A DNA stretch of 64,000 nt from assembly GCA_033182465.1 (NCBI GenBank), contig CP137329.1, positions 744,001 through 808,000 of the forward strand. The letters run 5' to 3'. A program made the translations under genes and the position numbers. Within the stretch, counting starts at the first letter, position 1. Each line of letters starts with the position of its first letter. Positions 1 through 9,057 of the stretch are shown one piece after another. The notes under the pieces are model-generated. The model had not been told where the DNA came from. It ran no database searches and saw only the letters and a list, made by a program, of their open reading frames with translations. The stretch is from Sanghuangporus weigelae. Lineage: Eukaryota > Basidiomycota > Agaricomycetes > Hymenochaetales > Hymenochaetaceae.

Positions 1-807
1 TATATGTCATTCTACCTCTGTATTCCCGTGTATTTTGGCCATCATATGCAGTTTCAGACCATATTCTTTTAGTAGCGATGATTTGAGTTCCACCTGCTCT
101 CGTTTGATCGAGAGTTTGCCTTCAGTCGTGAATTGCTTCTTGTACTTAATATGATCTGTACGTGCGAGCTGTGTACTGAGTGATAACAACAAATTGTAGC
201 TAACTGATCTGTTGTTGAGGCTCCTTAGCCTGCTTTGACCGCTTTGGCTCGAGATGCAAAGAAGAATATGAAGATGTTGATGGACCTGGCTCTAAAGGCT
301 GCTGCATTTTCTCTTCAGAGCTTCAACTGGATGGGATAGGCAGTGAAGGGCAAGTACTGACCTGTTGGTAATCGAAACAATGAGTGCTAGTGCCCTGCGA
401 GGAGGCTGAGGAGAGGGGTTCTGCAAGTGGGCATGAATGGCTGTTGCCTTACTCTACCATTAAAGGGCCTATCAATATGCCACAAGAACTTGTACATAGA
501 TACCTTCTGCACTTGCATGAATTATGCCACCTGAATTATATTTTTACATGGAGTATTTCATGAGTGGTGATTTTTCAATGGCCTGAGGGATGGTTGTAAG
601 GGATGGGTTGACAAGGTTGTCTGTTTTGTTCTGTCATGTACACACTATATTTCTCATACATTCTTACACCGTTGGAAGCGCATTTTCGAGCACTTTTTTT
701 ACATAGCCATATCATATTTTTACATGCAGTATTGACTGAGAAATAGAGCACTCAATTCATTTTTGTTGTTCAAGGACACGACATGTGTCAACAAATCACG
801 TGATTTA
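1..807. other. AT-rich stretch without a recognisable gene
   Basis: I see no convincing gene here; only short unsupported reading frames occur. About 675-750 is an imperfect inverted match to 1470-1545, a stretch lying inside the transposon unit. It shares the words gcgcattttcgagca and gtattgactgaga. A related word (atatttttacatg followed by agtatt) also occurs near 537. This suggests decayed transposon debris rather than host sequence. Confidence 0.5.
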
Positions 808-1307
808 GAGCCTGTTTGGCTGCAGCGTGATGTGAGATCCTGATTTCCCTCAATTGCAACATGCAAGTGTGCAAGTTGAGGCAAGTTGAGTACCTCAACC
901 GTGGGAATGGTTTTGCACTCGCCATCTCGTGGCTGGTCCCAAACCCTCACTTTTGCTGAGAGCCCATAGCACCACATTGCAGGCATGTAAAAATTCAATT
1001 TCAACTGGGGAGCAGTGCGCCCATATGGATAGATTATTTTTGTGATTTTTAATTAATTTTTTTGTGGTTGAGTTGTCGTGTATGGATGAGATAGTGGCAG
1101 ATGATGTGAGATACCGCTATCTGAAAAACAGGTCGGAGCTGTTTTTGAGATAGAGGTCAATTTGACAGGGAAGTAATGTGAGAACGTGATTTCTGAAAGT
1201 GCACCGAACGCTCACCTCAACTTCAGATCACACCTCTACATCATCTCAAATCACGCGGCATTTTTTGGCAGGGAATATCTCAGATCACGCTGCAGCCGAA
1301 CAGGCCC
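808..1307. mobile_element. 500-bp PIF/Harbinger-like MITE
   Basis: The two ends form terminal inverted repeats of about 30 bp: GAGCCTGTTTGGCTGCAGCG on the left, and GGGCCTGTTCGGCTGCAGCG as the reverse complement of the right end. Both continue as TGAT, then g or c, then TGAGAT. The element is flanked by the direct repeat TTA (805-807 and 1308-1310). A 3-bp TTA/TAA target duplication with GGGCCTGTT-like ends is the usual signature of PIF/Harbinger elements. It has no coding capacity, so it must be non-autonomous. The family name is inferred from ends and target site only. Confidence 0.75.
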
Positions 1308-3004
1308 TTAGGCTTTTTTCATTACTTTTGCAAACGGCTGTAAAATATCTTCTCTTGGCATACCCAAATGGAAACACTTACAGCTAATTGCAAAATTGTT
1401 GGCAATTTGGAAAATCACGTGTATTTTTGATGCAAAGTGCATCCTGGATGAGCAAAAAAAAACAAAATAGCGAATATCTCAGTCAATACAGCACATAAAA
1501 ATCTGATATAACCATGTAAAAAACCTGCTCGAAAATGCGCTCCAGTACATATAAAAATGTCTGGGTTTTGTTGAGTATGTACTTTGCTACTAAAAAGATA
1601 GCATCATAATGCTAAATCCTTGTCATGCCCTCCGTTCAGTGTAAAAATCGTAGCTTGCCCAACATCATCCGGAAAAATCTGATTCAAGTTTGATAAATCA
1701 GGCCAGCCCAGTGGGCACCTGTACGCAACTCCTCGAGGCTCCCTGACATGATTGTGGTAGTGAAACTGGGTGGTTTGTTGTCACTCCTGCTCACAGAACT
1801 CTCCCCTACTTCATTGCATCTGTCATAACTCACGCATTTGGACACCAAAAAATCTGATTGTTTCTGCTAAAAAGACAGCAGCATAGGCGCTTTCAGCCAA
1901 GACAGTAGCTGAGCTGACTTAGGCTTGGGTGTGGCTACATTACTTGTACTATCTACCAATCAGACTTGAAACCACCCCGGTGACCATCCTCTGCTGAAAT
2001 GTCACCCAAAATCATATCTGGGCGAGGGCGAACAAGGTCGGCTCGGCCATCATGCACTCCTGCTGCAACCAAACCGAGCGTGCCCGCCAGGGCTGCAGAA
2101 ACATCTCTCAGAGAAACACGAGTGTACGCACACGACGGTAGTCTTTCGTACGCAGCATCTCCCCGCACAGCAGCTCTCATCACTTGTCCACAGTTCCCTC
2201 CTCACCCTCACCAATCCCTCATCACCCACAGGCATGAGGGAACCCCCAGTTGTTGGGGACGGACCATCACGAGAGACGAGGCACCACGGCAAAGAGATAG
2301 GAGGCAGCGACGCATTTGAGGACTCACGTGTCGAGTCGCCACTTGATCTCGAGCCATCACCATCTTCACAGCCACCATCTCTACAGCTTATGTTGAGCAT
2401 TCATTCATGCAACCCCAGTGACACGGCAGAAGGCTGTCCAACAATTTACGAGAATGCATCATCACTATGAACAAGAAACTCAGCGCCTCTCAGATCGCAG
2501 CCTTGATCGACATACCCAAGACAACAGTTTTCCGGATAATACGAGAGTTCAAGCACAACGGGACTGTTGCTGCGCATGAACTTGGTTTTCGTGGAAGGCC
2601 TCGAGTGCTTGATTATATCCACACCGAGGTATGCACATGTTGAAACCTGTCCTGGTAGCTGTTGGTTCACACCACGTAGTTCCTTTGCGGGTCACTAAGC
2701 AATCTCAATGACCGTTACATCGACGAGTTGAGGCTACTGCTCCAGGAAAGATGGGAGAAGGAGGTCTCGGATGTGACTATACGCAGGTCCTTGCTGCGCG
2801 CTGGTTTCACACTTAAGAAGGTGGCTGTCTCTGTCACTTTGCTTCCCCACGCAGTCCACGCGAACTGAAATTGTCATTGTCTAGTTATTGAAAAGGGCTC
2901 TCAAGTGGAATGAGACTCTGCGTGCACAGTACGTCGCACGTATCGCCTCTCAGTACACAGCGGAACAGCTGGTGTTTGTCGATGAGAGTGCTTGCAATCG
3001 GCGG

Positions 3005-4261
3005 TGTAGACTATCAGACCCTCTTAAGCAGCGGCGAAGGCGACGGCGTTCGACCACAGAGAGGCGTCGGCGGTGTCAAAGATCGGAGAGGTAAGAAGGG
3101 ATCCAACTCGTGGCTCGACCTCCTGGACAGCTTGGTGCCGTGGGGGACAATTTGACCCGGAAGCACTGCTGCCGATCGGGATGCGCGCTCAGTCGTGGGG
3201 AGAGCTCAATCGTAGGGGCTATGGTACGATCTGCGTATAAGGGGGACGCCACCGATAATGTACGAGACAAAGCCGCCGACGAGTCAAGATGTCGGCGTCG
3301 CGAATAAGCAATAGAGCGACGGGGCTGTCGAGTCCTGCGAGCGGCGGCGATTACTAGTAGAGCGACGGTACCGCCGATTACCAGGAGAGCGACGGTGTCG
3401 TCGATTGTCAAGAGGGCGATGGCGCTGCCGATTCCCAGGAGAGCGGCGGGGTCGCCGATTACCAGGAGAGCGACGGTGTCGCCGAGTGTCAAGAGGGCGA
3501 TGGCGCTGCCGATTCCCAGGACGGGGGATAGCTCTGCCGATCACTTGCGCAGTGGCGAGTGAGCACGTGCCCCTGTTATTCCCTTAAACGGGGGCGGCGT
3601 CTTGTGTCGGCACACGATCTTCGGCGGAGGCGATAGAGAGCAAAAGGGCTAATAGAGACGAGAGGAGTGCACTGAGATCTATTCTGAACTACTGCTCCTG
3701 AACACTACATACATGAGGTCTATATATACTGGGGAATGCTGGGGAAGAGCGTCACAGAGGCGGCGACAGTGACGGCGCGTCACAGACGCGCAATCGGTGC
3801 GGACCCGAAGATCGGGGCGCGCCGCGAAGCTGCCAAGACACGGGCGCGCGCTGATCGGGCTGGCGGTGATTGGCGCGGCGCATCATCATCGGGTGCGCTC
3901 GGATCGCTGGGACCTTGTAACACCACTACCCGACGTCGGATAAGCCAATTAACAGGAGCCGACGAATATTCCATCGGCTATACGGTTCGATATCCTTCCG
4001 CTGCCGTAGCCGATACATCCGCTGCAACGTTCCAGGCGCCCGTGTATCAGAAAGTGCGGCTGGCCAAGCATACTCGGTTTGGGAAGTCTTCGAAGGACGG
4101 GAGGCGGCGGACGTATTGGTTGAGCCGCGAATCAAGGAGCGGCGGTTTGGAAGGTCTTAAGGAGCGGCGGAGGTGTAGCGGTCGCCGCACGATGGTATAC
4201 TGTACGGAGTACTGAGGGGCCTGTACCGACGTACCGGTACAGGCAAGTGCGGCGCACTACA
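3005..4261. mobile_element. Solo LTR of a retrotransposon inserted in transposase copy A
   Basis: The insert starts TGTAG and ends CTACA, the classic TG...CA boundary of long terminal repeats. It is flanked by a GCGG direct repeat (3001-3004 and 4262-4265). Copy B, which lacks the insert, gives the empty site. The 1,257-bp piece is GC-rich, contains a TATA-like element (tatatatact, near 3720) and has no internal coding region, so it is a solo LTR, probably of a Ty3-like element. It is younger than the duplication that produced copies A and B. The family is inferred from the ends only. Confidence 0.75.
3345..3530. repeat. 27-bp repeats in an 81-bp higher-order array inside the LTR
   Basis: Units of 27 bp beginning cgatt (for example cgattaccaggagagcgacg, cgattgtcaagagggcgatg and cgattcccaggagagcggcg) alternate in a fixed order. 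This gives an 81-bp period with starts at about 3372 and 3453 and a partial unit before them. The arginine-rich open frames over this area come from the repeat and are not genes. Confidence 0.8.
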
Positions 4262-4849
4262 GCGGGCTTTTCTTCGCAACACTGCTTGGGCCCTTGAGGG
4301 TCGCCGTGCGTGTTGCAAGCAGTTTTTCAATAGGGGGAAATGGTGATTCTGCCTCTTGTGGCGCATCGCAAGCTTCTGATTCACTCCGTTAGCTTCTCCG
4401 TCTTGCCAGCTATCAGCCTCGACGGGACAATCGACTGCACTATCGTACAGGGTGCATTCAATACCAAATTGTTCGCAGAATTCATTGCCGGCCTGTTGGA
4501 CAAAATGCATCCCTTCCCCGGCACCCAATCAGTCATCGTGATGGACAACTGCCTGATACACAAGGCTCCCGAGATCCGGGAGCTCATCGAATCTCGGTCT
4601 GTCTCACTAGCAATGCAAGTCGCAGCTTGTACTGACCCCTTTGCTTAGGGGTGTCAGGCTTGAATTTCTTCCTCCTTACTCACCAGACTACAATCGTATT
4701 GAACTTGCATTCTCCGTAATCAAGTCCAGGCTTTGGAGAATCTGACGAGTTTATTTTATTTCTTCTTGCAGGCAGGGAACCGTGCCTAGTTCCATAAAGT
4801 ACTCAATGTTTGTCGTCGTCTTTGTCATGAGAACATACCGCTTTGCCCG

Positions 4850-5445
4850 AACGACTAATGAAGATGCTGGCCGAAAGCTGATTTTGACGAAGTCGACACC
4901 GAGCGCGTTTGGAATCACTTTTGGCCTTAAATGCTGGCGCGTTGACCGTCATAGTAGTATGGCAATCTGACGATTTGATAGCCATCGCATTTGATGTACA
5001 ACCGGATAATGGACGCGACCCGTCGGTTCTATCTTACATGCGCCTCATGAGAAATCTCGAACGTAAAATTAAGGTCCAGTACGCTCTCAATGAAAGATGA
5101 TCGATACTCGTTGTTCTAGATTACGAGAGGGGCGCTTTGCGCAAAATGAACATCAAATCGCGACACGACATAATGATGTGCGTCAGAACGCCACCTCGCC
5201 GCAGTTTAAGAAGATTACCACAAGTGTTCTAGCATGGTACCTCGACTCCAACGAAGGCATTGGCAAACTCGTTAAAGGATATAGCGCTGATGAACATGAT
5301 CGATGAACGGTAGGTGCGATTGTTTACCTTGCCCCTTTCCTTGCGTTGTGCGCTTATTTGTTTCGATTAGAAGTGTTCCATACGCTCAGGAAACACTTTC
5401 ACCAGTGCGGCCCAAGCAGCTTCAATGCAATGCTCGCATTTCATA
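4850..5445 (+). pseudogene. Decayed partial copy of the AT-hook/PB1-like gene (9058-11226)
   Basis: Fragments of this stretch match exons 2-4 of the minus-strand gene at 9058-11226. PSVLSYMRLMRNLERK corresponds to SSVVSYMRFMENLERE, and ILVVLDYERGALRKMNIK (in another frame) to TLVVLVDDGRALHKMNVK. The stretch around 5370-5443 resembles the start of exon 4. The intron positions are kept: ctgacgatttgatag before 4982 matches the end of intron 2, and gtaggtgcg...gattag (about 5307-5368) matches intron 3. Kept introns mean it was copied as DNA and not retroposed. Frames are broken several times. Similarity ends near 5443 and the next 250 bp show nothing recognisable. Confidence 0.75.
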
Positions 5446-5694
5446 TGTGTAACTGTAACTATAAATAGAGATCGTTGCCGGCAGAGCCAGAAATAATCAA
5501 AGAAGCTCTGATTCTCGCTTATGAAGCAGCAGTCGCTTTTGGCGAGTTTTTTTGAAGAGTATGCTTCCTTTTGATGAAGCGTCCATAAGTATCTATCTGG
5601 TCTCATGGCATGACTTTGCTTTCCCATGCCCATGAGATCGTGTCAATTGATCGATATCGAGATCGATATCTGTTCCCCTCTAACCACGACCAAC

Positions 5695-7121
5695 ATGTCA
5701 TTTGAGGGCACTACCGAAAACCAGAGTTTATGTGGGTCCTCATCCTCCATTCTCCTTGACTTGTTCTGAGATTGTCTTAGATATCCAAGTTCCTCGGGAT
5801 GGAGGTAAGAATTTTCTCTTATGTAGAGTTCATTCTCATTGTACTTATAATCGGGTATAAGGCACCCTCTTGGAATTGCGGGTGCCCATTTCTACATGGA
5901 ATATGTCTGTGTCCAGAGCTCTGAATGAGCAGGCCATCGGCAGCTCTGATTTCTACTGGGGGTACTTGGCTGCCATTCGGCAGGTGGCACCCTGCATCCG
6001 CGAGTTGTTTCAGGTGCATGTGGAGCTAGCCGTCCGCACCAATACGCTGATTACCCTGCATAACCAAGCCACAAATGACGATCTGCAACGGAGGATGGCA
6101 GAAGTGAGTTTTAGCACTTTCTTTCAAGGATTTATAATTGCTTATAATCTCTTAGGAACAATCGTCGACTCACGCTATCGGAGGAAGGAGTAGTTTGGAT
6201 ATCGGTCTGAAGCTCCTCACCGAAGCGGGATGTATTATGGCGGAAATCGGTAGCCAGGATGGTGTCCTTCAGGTCGGAAACGAAACGAGGCATCAAGCTT
6301 TTATGACCTGCATCGACAAGTATAAAAAACCCATCCCAAATGTCTTTCTCTCCAATGTGTGCAGTTTGATGATCGGCTTCAAGGAACTAGTGGTGAAGGA
6401 GGAGGAGGATCCGAATGCGGTCAATGTAATGATGGCGTTTCTGGCAGCAGTTCAATGGCGAATCCCACTCTTAAAGGACACAATCGAAACTGTGTCAAGT
6501 AGCCTACCATCACGGCGGAGAAATCAGGTTGAAACTCTTGAGTTCTGCGTGCGGGCATTCCCTCCGGAAGAAATTTATGCGCAGGCAGCGGTTGACTTTT
6601 TTGTCAACAAACGCAACCCCATTCGGCAGCTTGGAAACAACGCTGCTCACCCGATAGACATCGGGATGTCATTCGCCTCGATCAATTTTTTGGTCGAGCA
6701 GGTTCGGATAAGCGAGGAGAATAAAACAGCCCTACGTCAAATCGCCTTCGAAATGGAAACTATTCATGATTCCTACCAAGATATAGAGCTCGGGTATGTC
6801 AGGCGGGAAGAAGAGGAGGAGCCGAAGAAGGAGAAGAAAGGGAAAGGGAAGGGGAAGAAAGGGAAGGAGAAGGGCGATACCATTGCTGTTTTACTCGGTG
6901 ATACCCAAAAACGCACACCCAGAGTCAAGCCGTGGGCTAAGGAAATGTTCGTGCCAATGAGGACGGTTCTCCGAGAACCTCGATCAGAGGAGTATGATTC
7001 AACGCCGATCGAATCGAGCGCAGGAGGGAGTGGCGAAGTTGTGGTAGAGGGAAAAGGAAAAGGAAAAGGAAAAGGAAAAGGGAAAGGGAAAGAGAAGGCG
7101 AGACCGAGTAAGAGGTGTTGA
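5695..7121 (+). CDS. Unrecognised 420-residue protein with a HEPN/DUF4145-like motif and Lys/Gly-rich tail
   Basis: Four exons join in frame from ATG 5695: 5695-5725, 5781-5804, 5862-6103 and 6156-7121. The first donor (GTTTAT) is weak, but the phases agree. The body looks alpha-helical and has no membrane segments. Residues about 256-264 read RQLGNNAAH inside NPIRQLGNNAAHPIDIG. This resembles the R...N..AH signature of HEPN/DUF4145 domains, many of which are RNases or RNA-binding modules; that assignment is from memory of the motif. The last 90 residues are charged and carry KGKGKGKGK runs coded by a ggaaaa/gggaaa repeat, suggesting nucleic-acid binding or low-complexity growth. The next gene lies on the same strand. 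No function can be assigned with confidence. Confidence 0.65.
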
Positions 7122-7321
7122 GTGTAAATGAAGGGAGGAAAGAGAAGAAGAGGAGATGATTGCTCCCACTGTGTACTTTAGTCCAAGCTCTGTGTCCTTT
7201 GCTCCTCGAAAGATTCAAAGAAAGAAAGCGCGCGCCACTTGGCCACACTAGATTAGAGATCCGGTCAGACGACCCTAGATGTTAGTCAGCCGAGCCTGGG
7301 TAAGATTCGGCTTGTCGTCCG

Positions 7322-7328
7322 TATATAA
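7322..7328 (+). promoter_or_regulatory. TATA box of the 7440-8756 gene
   Basis: TATATAA lies 112 bp upstream of the ATG at 7440, and pyrimidine-rich DNA (ctccctcccc) follows before the start. This spacing is usual for basidiomycete core promoters. Confidence 0.5.
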
Positions 7329-7439
7329 GAAAGCCAGAGATGAATGATCCCCAGTACCCACTTTGTCTCCTCCCACCATCATTGTTATCTCCCTCCCCTA
7401 CACCGATCTTCCCCACTCAAACTCTGTTTGAGTAGTGTC

Positions 7440-8756
7440 ATGTACTCCTCGCGAGCTACCCTTAGGGGCTGTGAGTATCAGCCGCTATTGTTCAAAGCAC
7501 TGAAAATAACTGACCGCCACAACCTAGCCCTGAGTTCCAGAAATGTTCTCATTCTGGAGAAAGTCAGCCCAGGTACGTTTCCTTGGTTGAATGCTGTAGC
7601 ATGCACACTTTCGAACTCTTTTGATCAGTATCCAAGACGGTAACTTCTGCGAAGTCCGTATCTCCAGATACAGAAGCAGTGAATGCTGCAAAGACTGCGA
7701 AGGAGAAGGAGGATGCGTTTGTAGACGACATGAACCAACACTTTACAGCTATGCGCGAGCAAATTGGACTCGGAATTAAGAGCACCCAAGAAAAATTTGC
7801 CATTATACATAGGGAATTGTACAAATGGAGAGAGCATTTGAATAAAAACGAGATCGCTTTCAATATCGTAGGAATCTTTCTCCTTTCTTTTTTCGGCATA
7901 ATGGGAAGTTTGATTTGTCATGTTTTAATAGGCAACCCGGACCCAAGCAAACGAGACAAATCCAGAAGTTCTCCAGAGAGCGTTGACCATTGTGTACGAC
8001 GCAGTAGCCACTTACGTGGATAGTCTACAATCCGCGGACCAGCAGATTCCTGGGGGCGCCACCTGGAGACTGGAGGACGCAAAGACTTCTGACGGACGTA
8101 TTAATGCCGAGATTTTCACGCAGAAGCTCTGGGAATTCCTCGAACTCCAGCGCGATTCCATTGTGGGAACAGAATTGGCATTTTTAGCGGAGCGTTTCTG
8201 CCAAAAGCTGGTTGAGTGGACTAAATTTACAGAAGATCAGCGCAAAAGTACCAAGGAGATGGATATAGATAAGGCAGAGGATCAATTTTGTCGCCTAAAG
8301 CGGGCGTCTGAATGCTTCCCGAAGGACGATGTCTCGATTAAGATCCTATCCTTTGTGGTTTTCGCGCCGAAAGCCTCCAGTACTGAGAATAATTATAAAG
8401 CGGAGATGAAAGATCGATATGATTCCCATCGCTACCGAAGTGTTGCGTACAGTTCCAAGGCGAGGTGCGACTATGAGCAAGGCAGCAAACCGCTTGAAGA
8501 GAAGAAGAAGCGTATTTGGTATCATGGTCATTTATCAGTGCTCGCACTTCTGCTGGAGCAGGTCAGGCAGGCCGAATCCAATGACCCGAATCGTGGTTTT
8601 CCTGTTTTCACTCAAGTGGACACATATGGTGATTCGGATGATGATTTGGATGGTGATTCGGATGGTGATTCATCCGGGACAGACGACATGGATACGGGCG
8701 ACGAAAGTGAATCCTCAGTGTCGAACGGTTGTCCGCCGGTGGTGAGCCCTGCATAA
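7440..8756 (+). CDS. Unrecognised 398-residue protein with acidic Asp/Gly/Ser tail
   Basis: Three exons (7440-7572, 7629-7867, 7932-8756) join in phase from ATG 7440, the first Met in the frame after a TATA box. Residues about 60-120 are charged and helical (for example AAKTAKEKEDAFVDDMNQHF), possibly a coiled coil. The centre is a mixed helical region, and residues from about 345 form an acidic tail built from repeats of DGDSDGDS type. There is no signal peptide or membrane span and I recognise no family motif. The gene lies downstream of, and on the same strand as, the HEPN-like gene in the transposon-bounded island. It is probably lineage-specific. Confidence 0.6.
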
Positions 8757-9057
8757 ATTTGTAAGGTATTTGGGTCTCCGCACCATTTTTTTATGGTTGT
8801 AACTAACATGATCTGAGTTTGCTCCTTGCGTTTGGGCCTTAAGTTAGTGGAATTTTTTGAAATCGCCTTATTCTCATTTCGTTATGGCGGTTCGTTTGAT
8901 ATGCATACCAGTTTTTCGATAGGAGTTTCTAGGAACATTATTGATTTCGGATCGTCTCCAGAAATTTGTTCCCACTTCCTTTTGTACCCTTATTTATTGT
9001 GCGCATGAATATATGTAATGTAACACATCATGTTTATTATTGAACGTTATTGTCTGT
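8757..9057. other. Convergent intergenic gap
   Basis: About 300 bp between two gene ends that face each other. It is AT-rich, with no gene or repeat that I can see. The 3' end of one or both transcripts probably lies here. Confidence 0.4.

Larger units (their letters stand above)
1381..4730 (+). mobile_element. Tc1/mariner-type transposon unit, copy A, interrupted by a solo LTR
   Basis: After removal of the LTR insertion (3005-4261 plus its 4-bp target duplication) this unit is 2,089 bp, exactly the length of copy B (12825-14913, opposite strand). I count only a handful of differences. The left end follows a TA dinucleotide (1379-1380) and begins CAGCTAATTGCAAAATTG, as expected for a Tc1/mariner insertion. 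No matching inverted end is visible on the right, where similarity to copy B stops abruptly after tccagg. The first kilobase (1381-2466) holds only short reading frames and the remainder encodes the transposase. Confidence 0.8.
2467..4739 (+). pseudogene. Tc1/mariner-like DDE transposase relic, copy A
   Basis: The first Met seen (2467) opens a helix-turn-helix of the kind SASQIAALIDIPKTTVFRII, followed by RGRPRVLD. An intron (about 2630-2680, GTATGC...CGTAG) leads to a second helix-turn-helix stretch, and another intron (about 2821-2884) leads to LLKRALKWNETLRAQY and the first catalytic Asp in LVFVDESAC. The LTR interrupts the gene directly after this motif. Past it come VIVMDNCLIHK (second Asp), an intron (about 4597-4648) and PPYSPDYNRIELAFSVIK (final Glu), so this is the DDE_3 fold. 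After FFNRG the frame shifts by one before ILPLVAHRK; copy B shares this shift. The C-terminus ends early after SRLWRI. It is inactive as it stands. Confidence 0.75.

Noticed and set aside
1953-2400. Overlapping frames of 76-116 residues in unit A, repeated in unit B
   Set aside because: They are identical in both units because the DNA is duplicated. None has a domain and they overlap one another.
3076-3587. Arg-rich open frames on both strands
   Set aside because: They lie within the 27-bp repeat array of the solo LTR and are repeat products, not genes.
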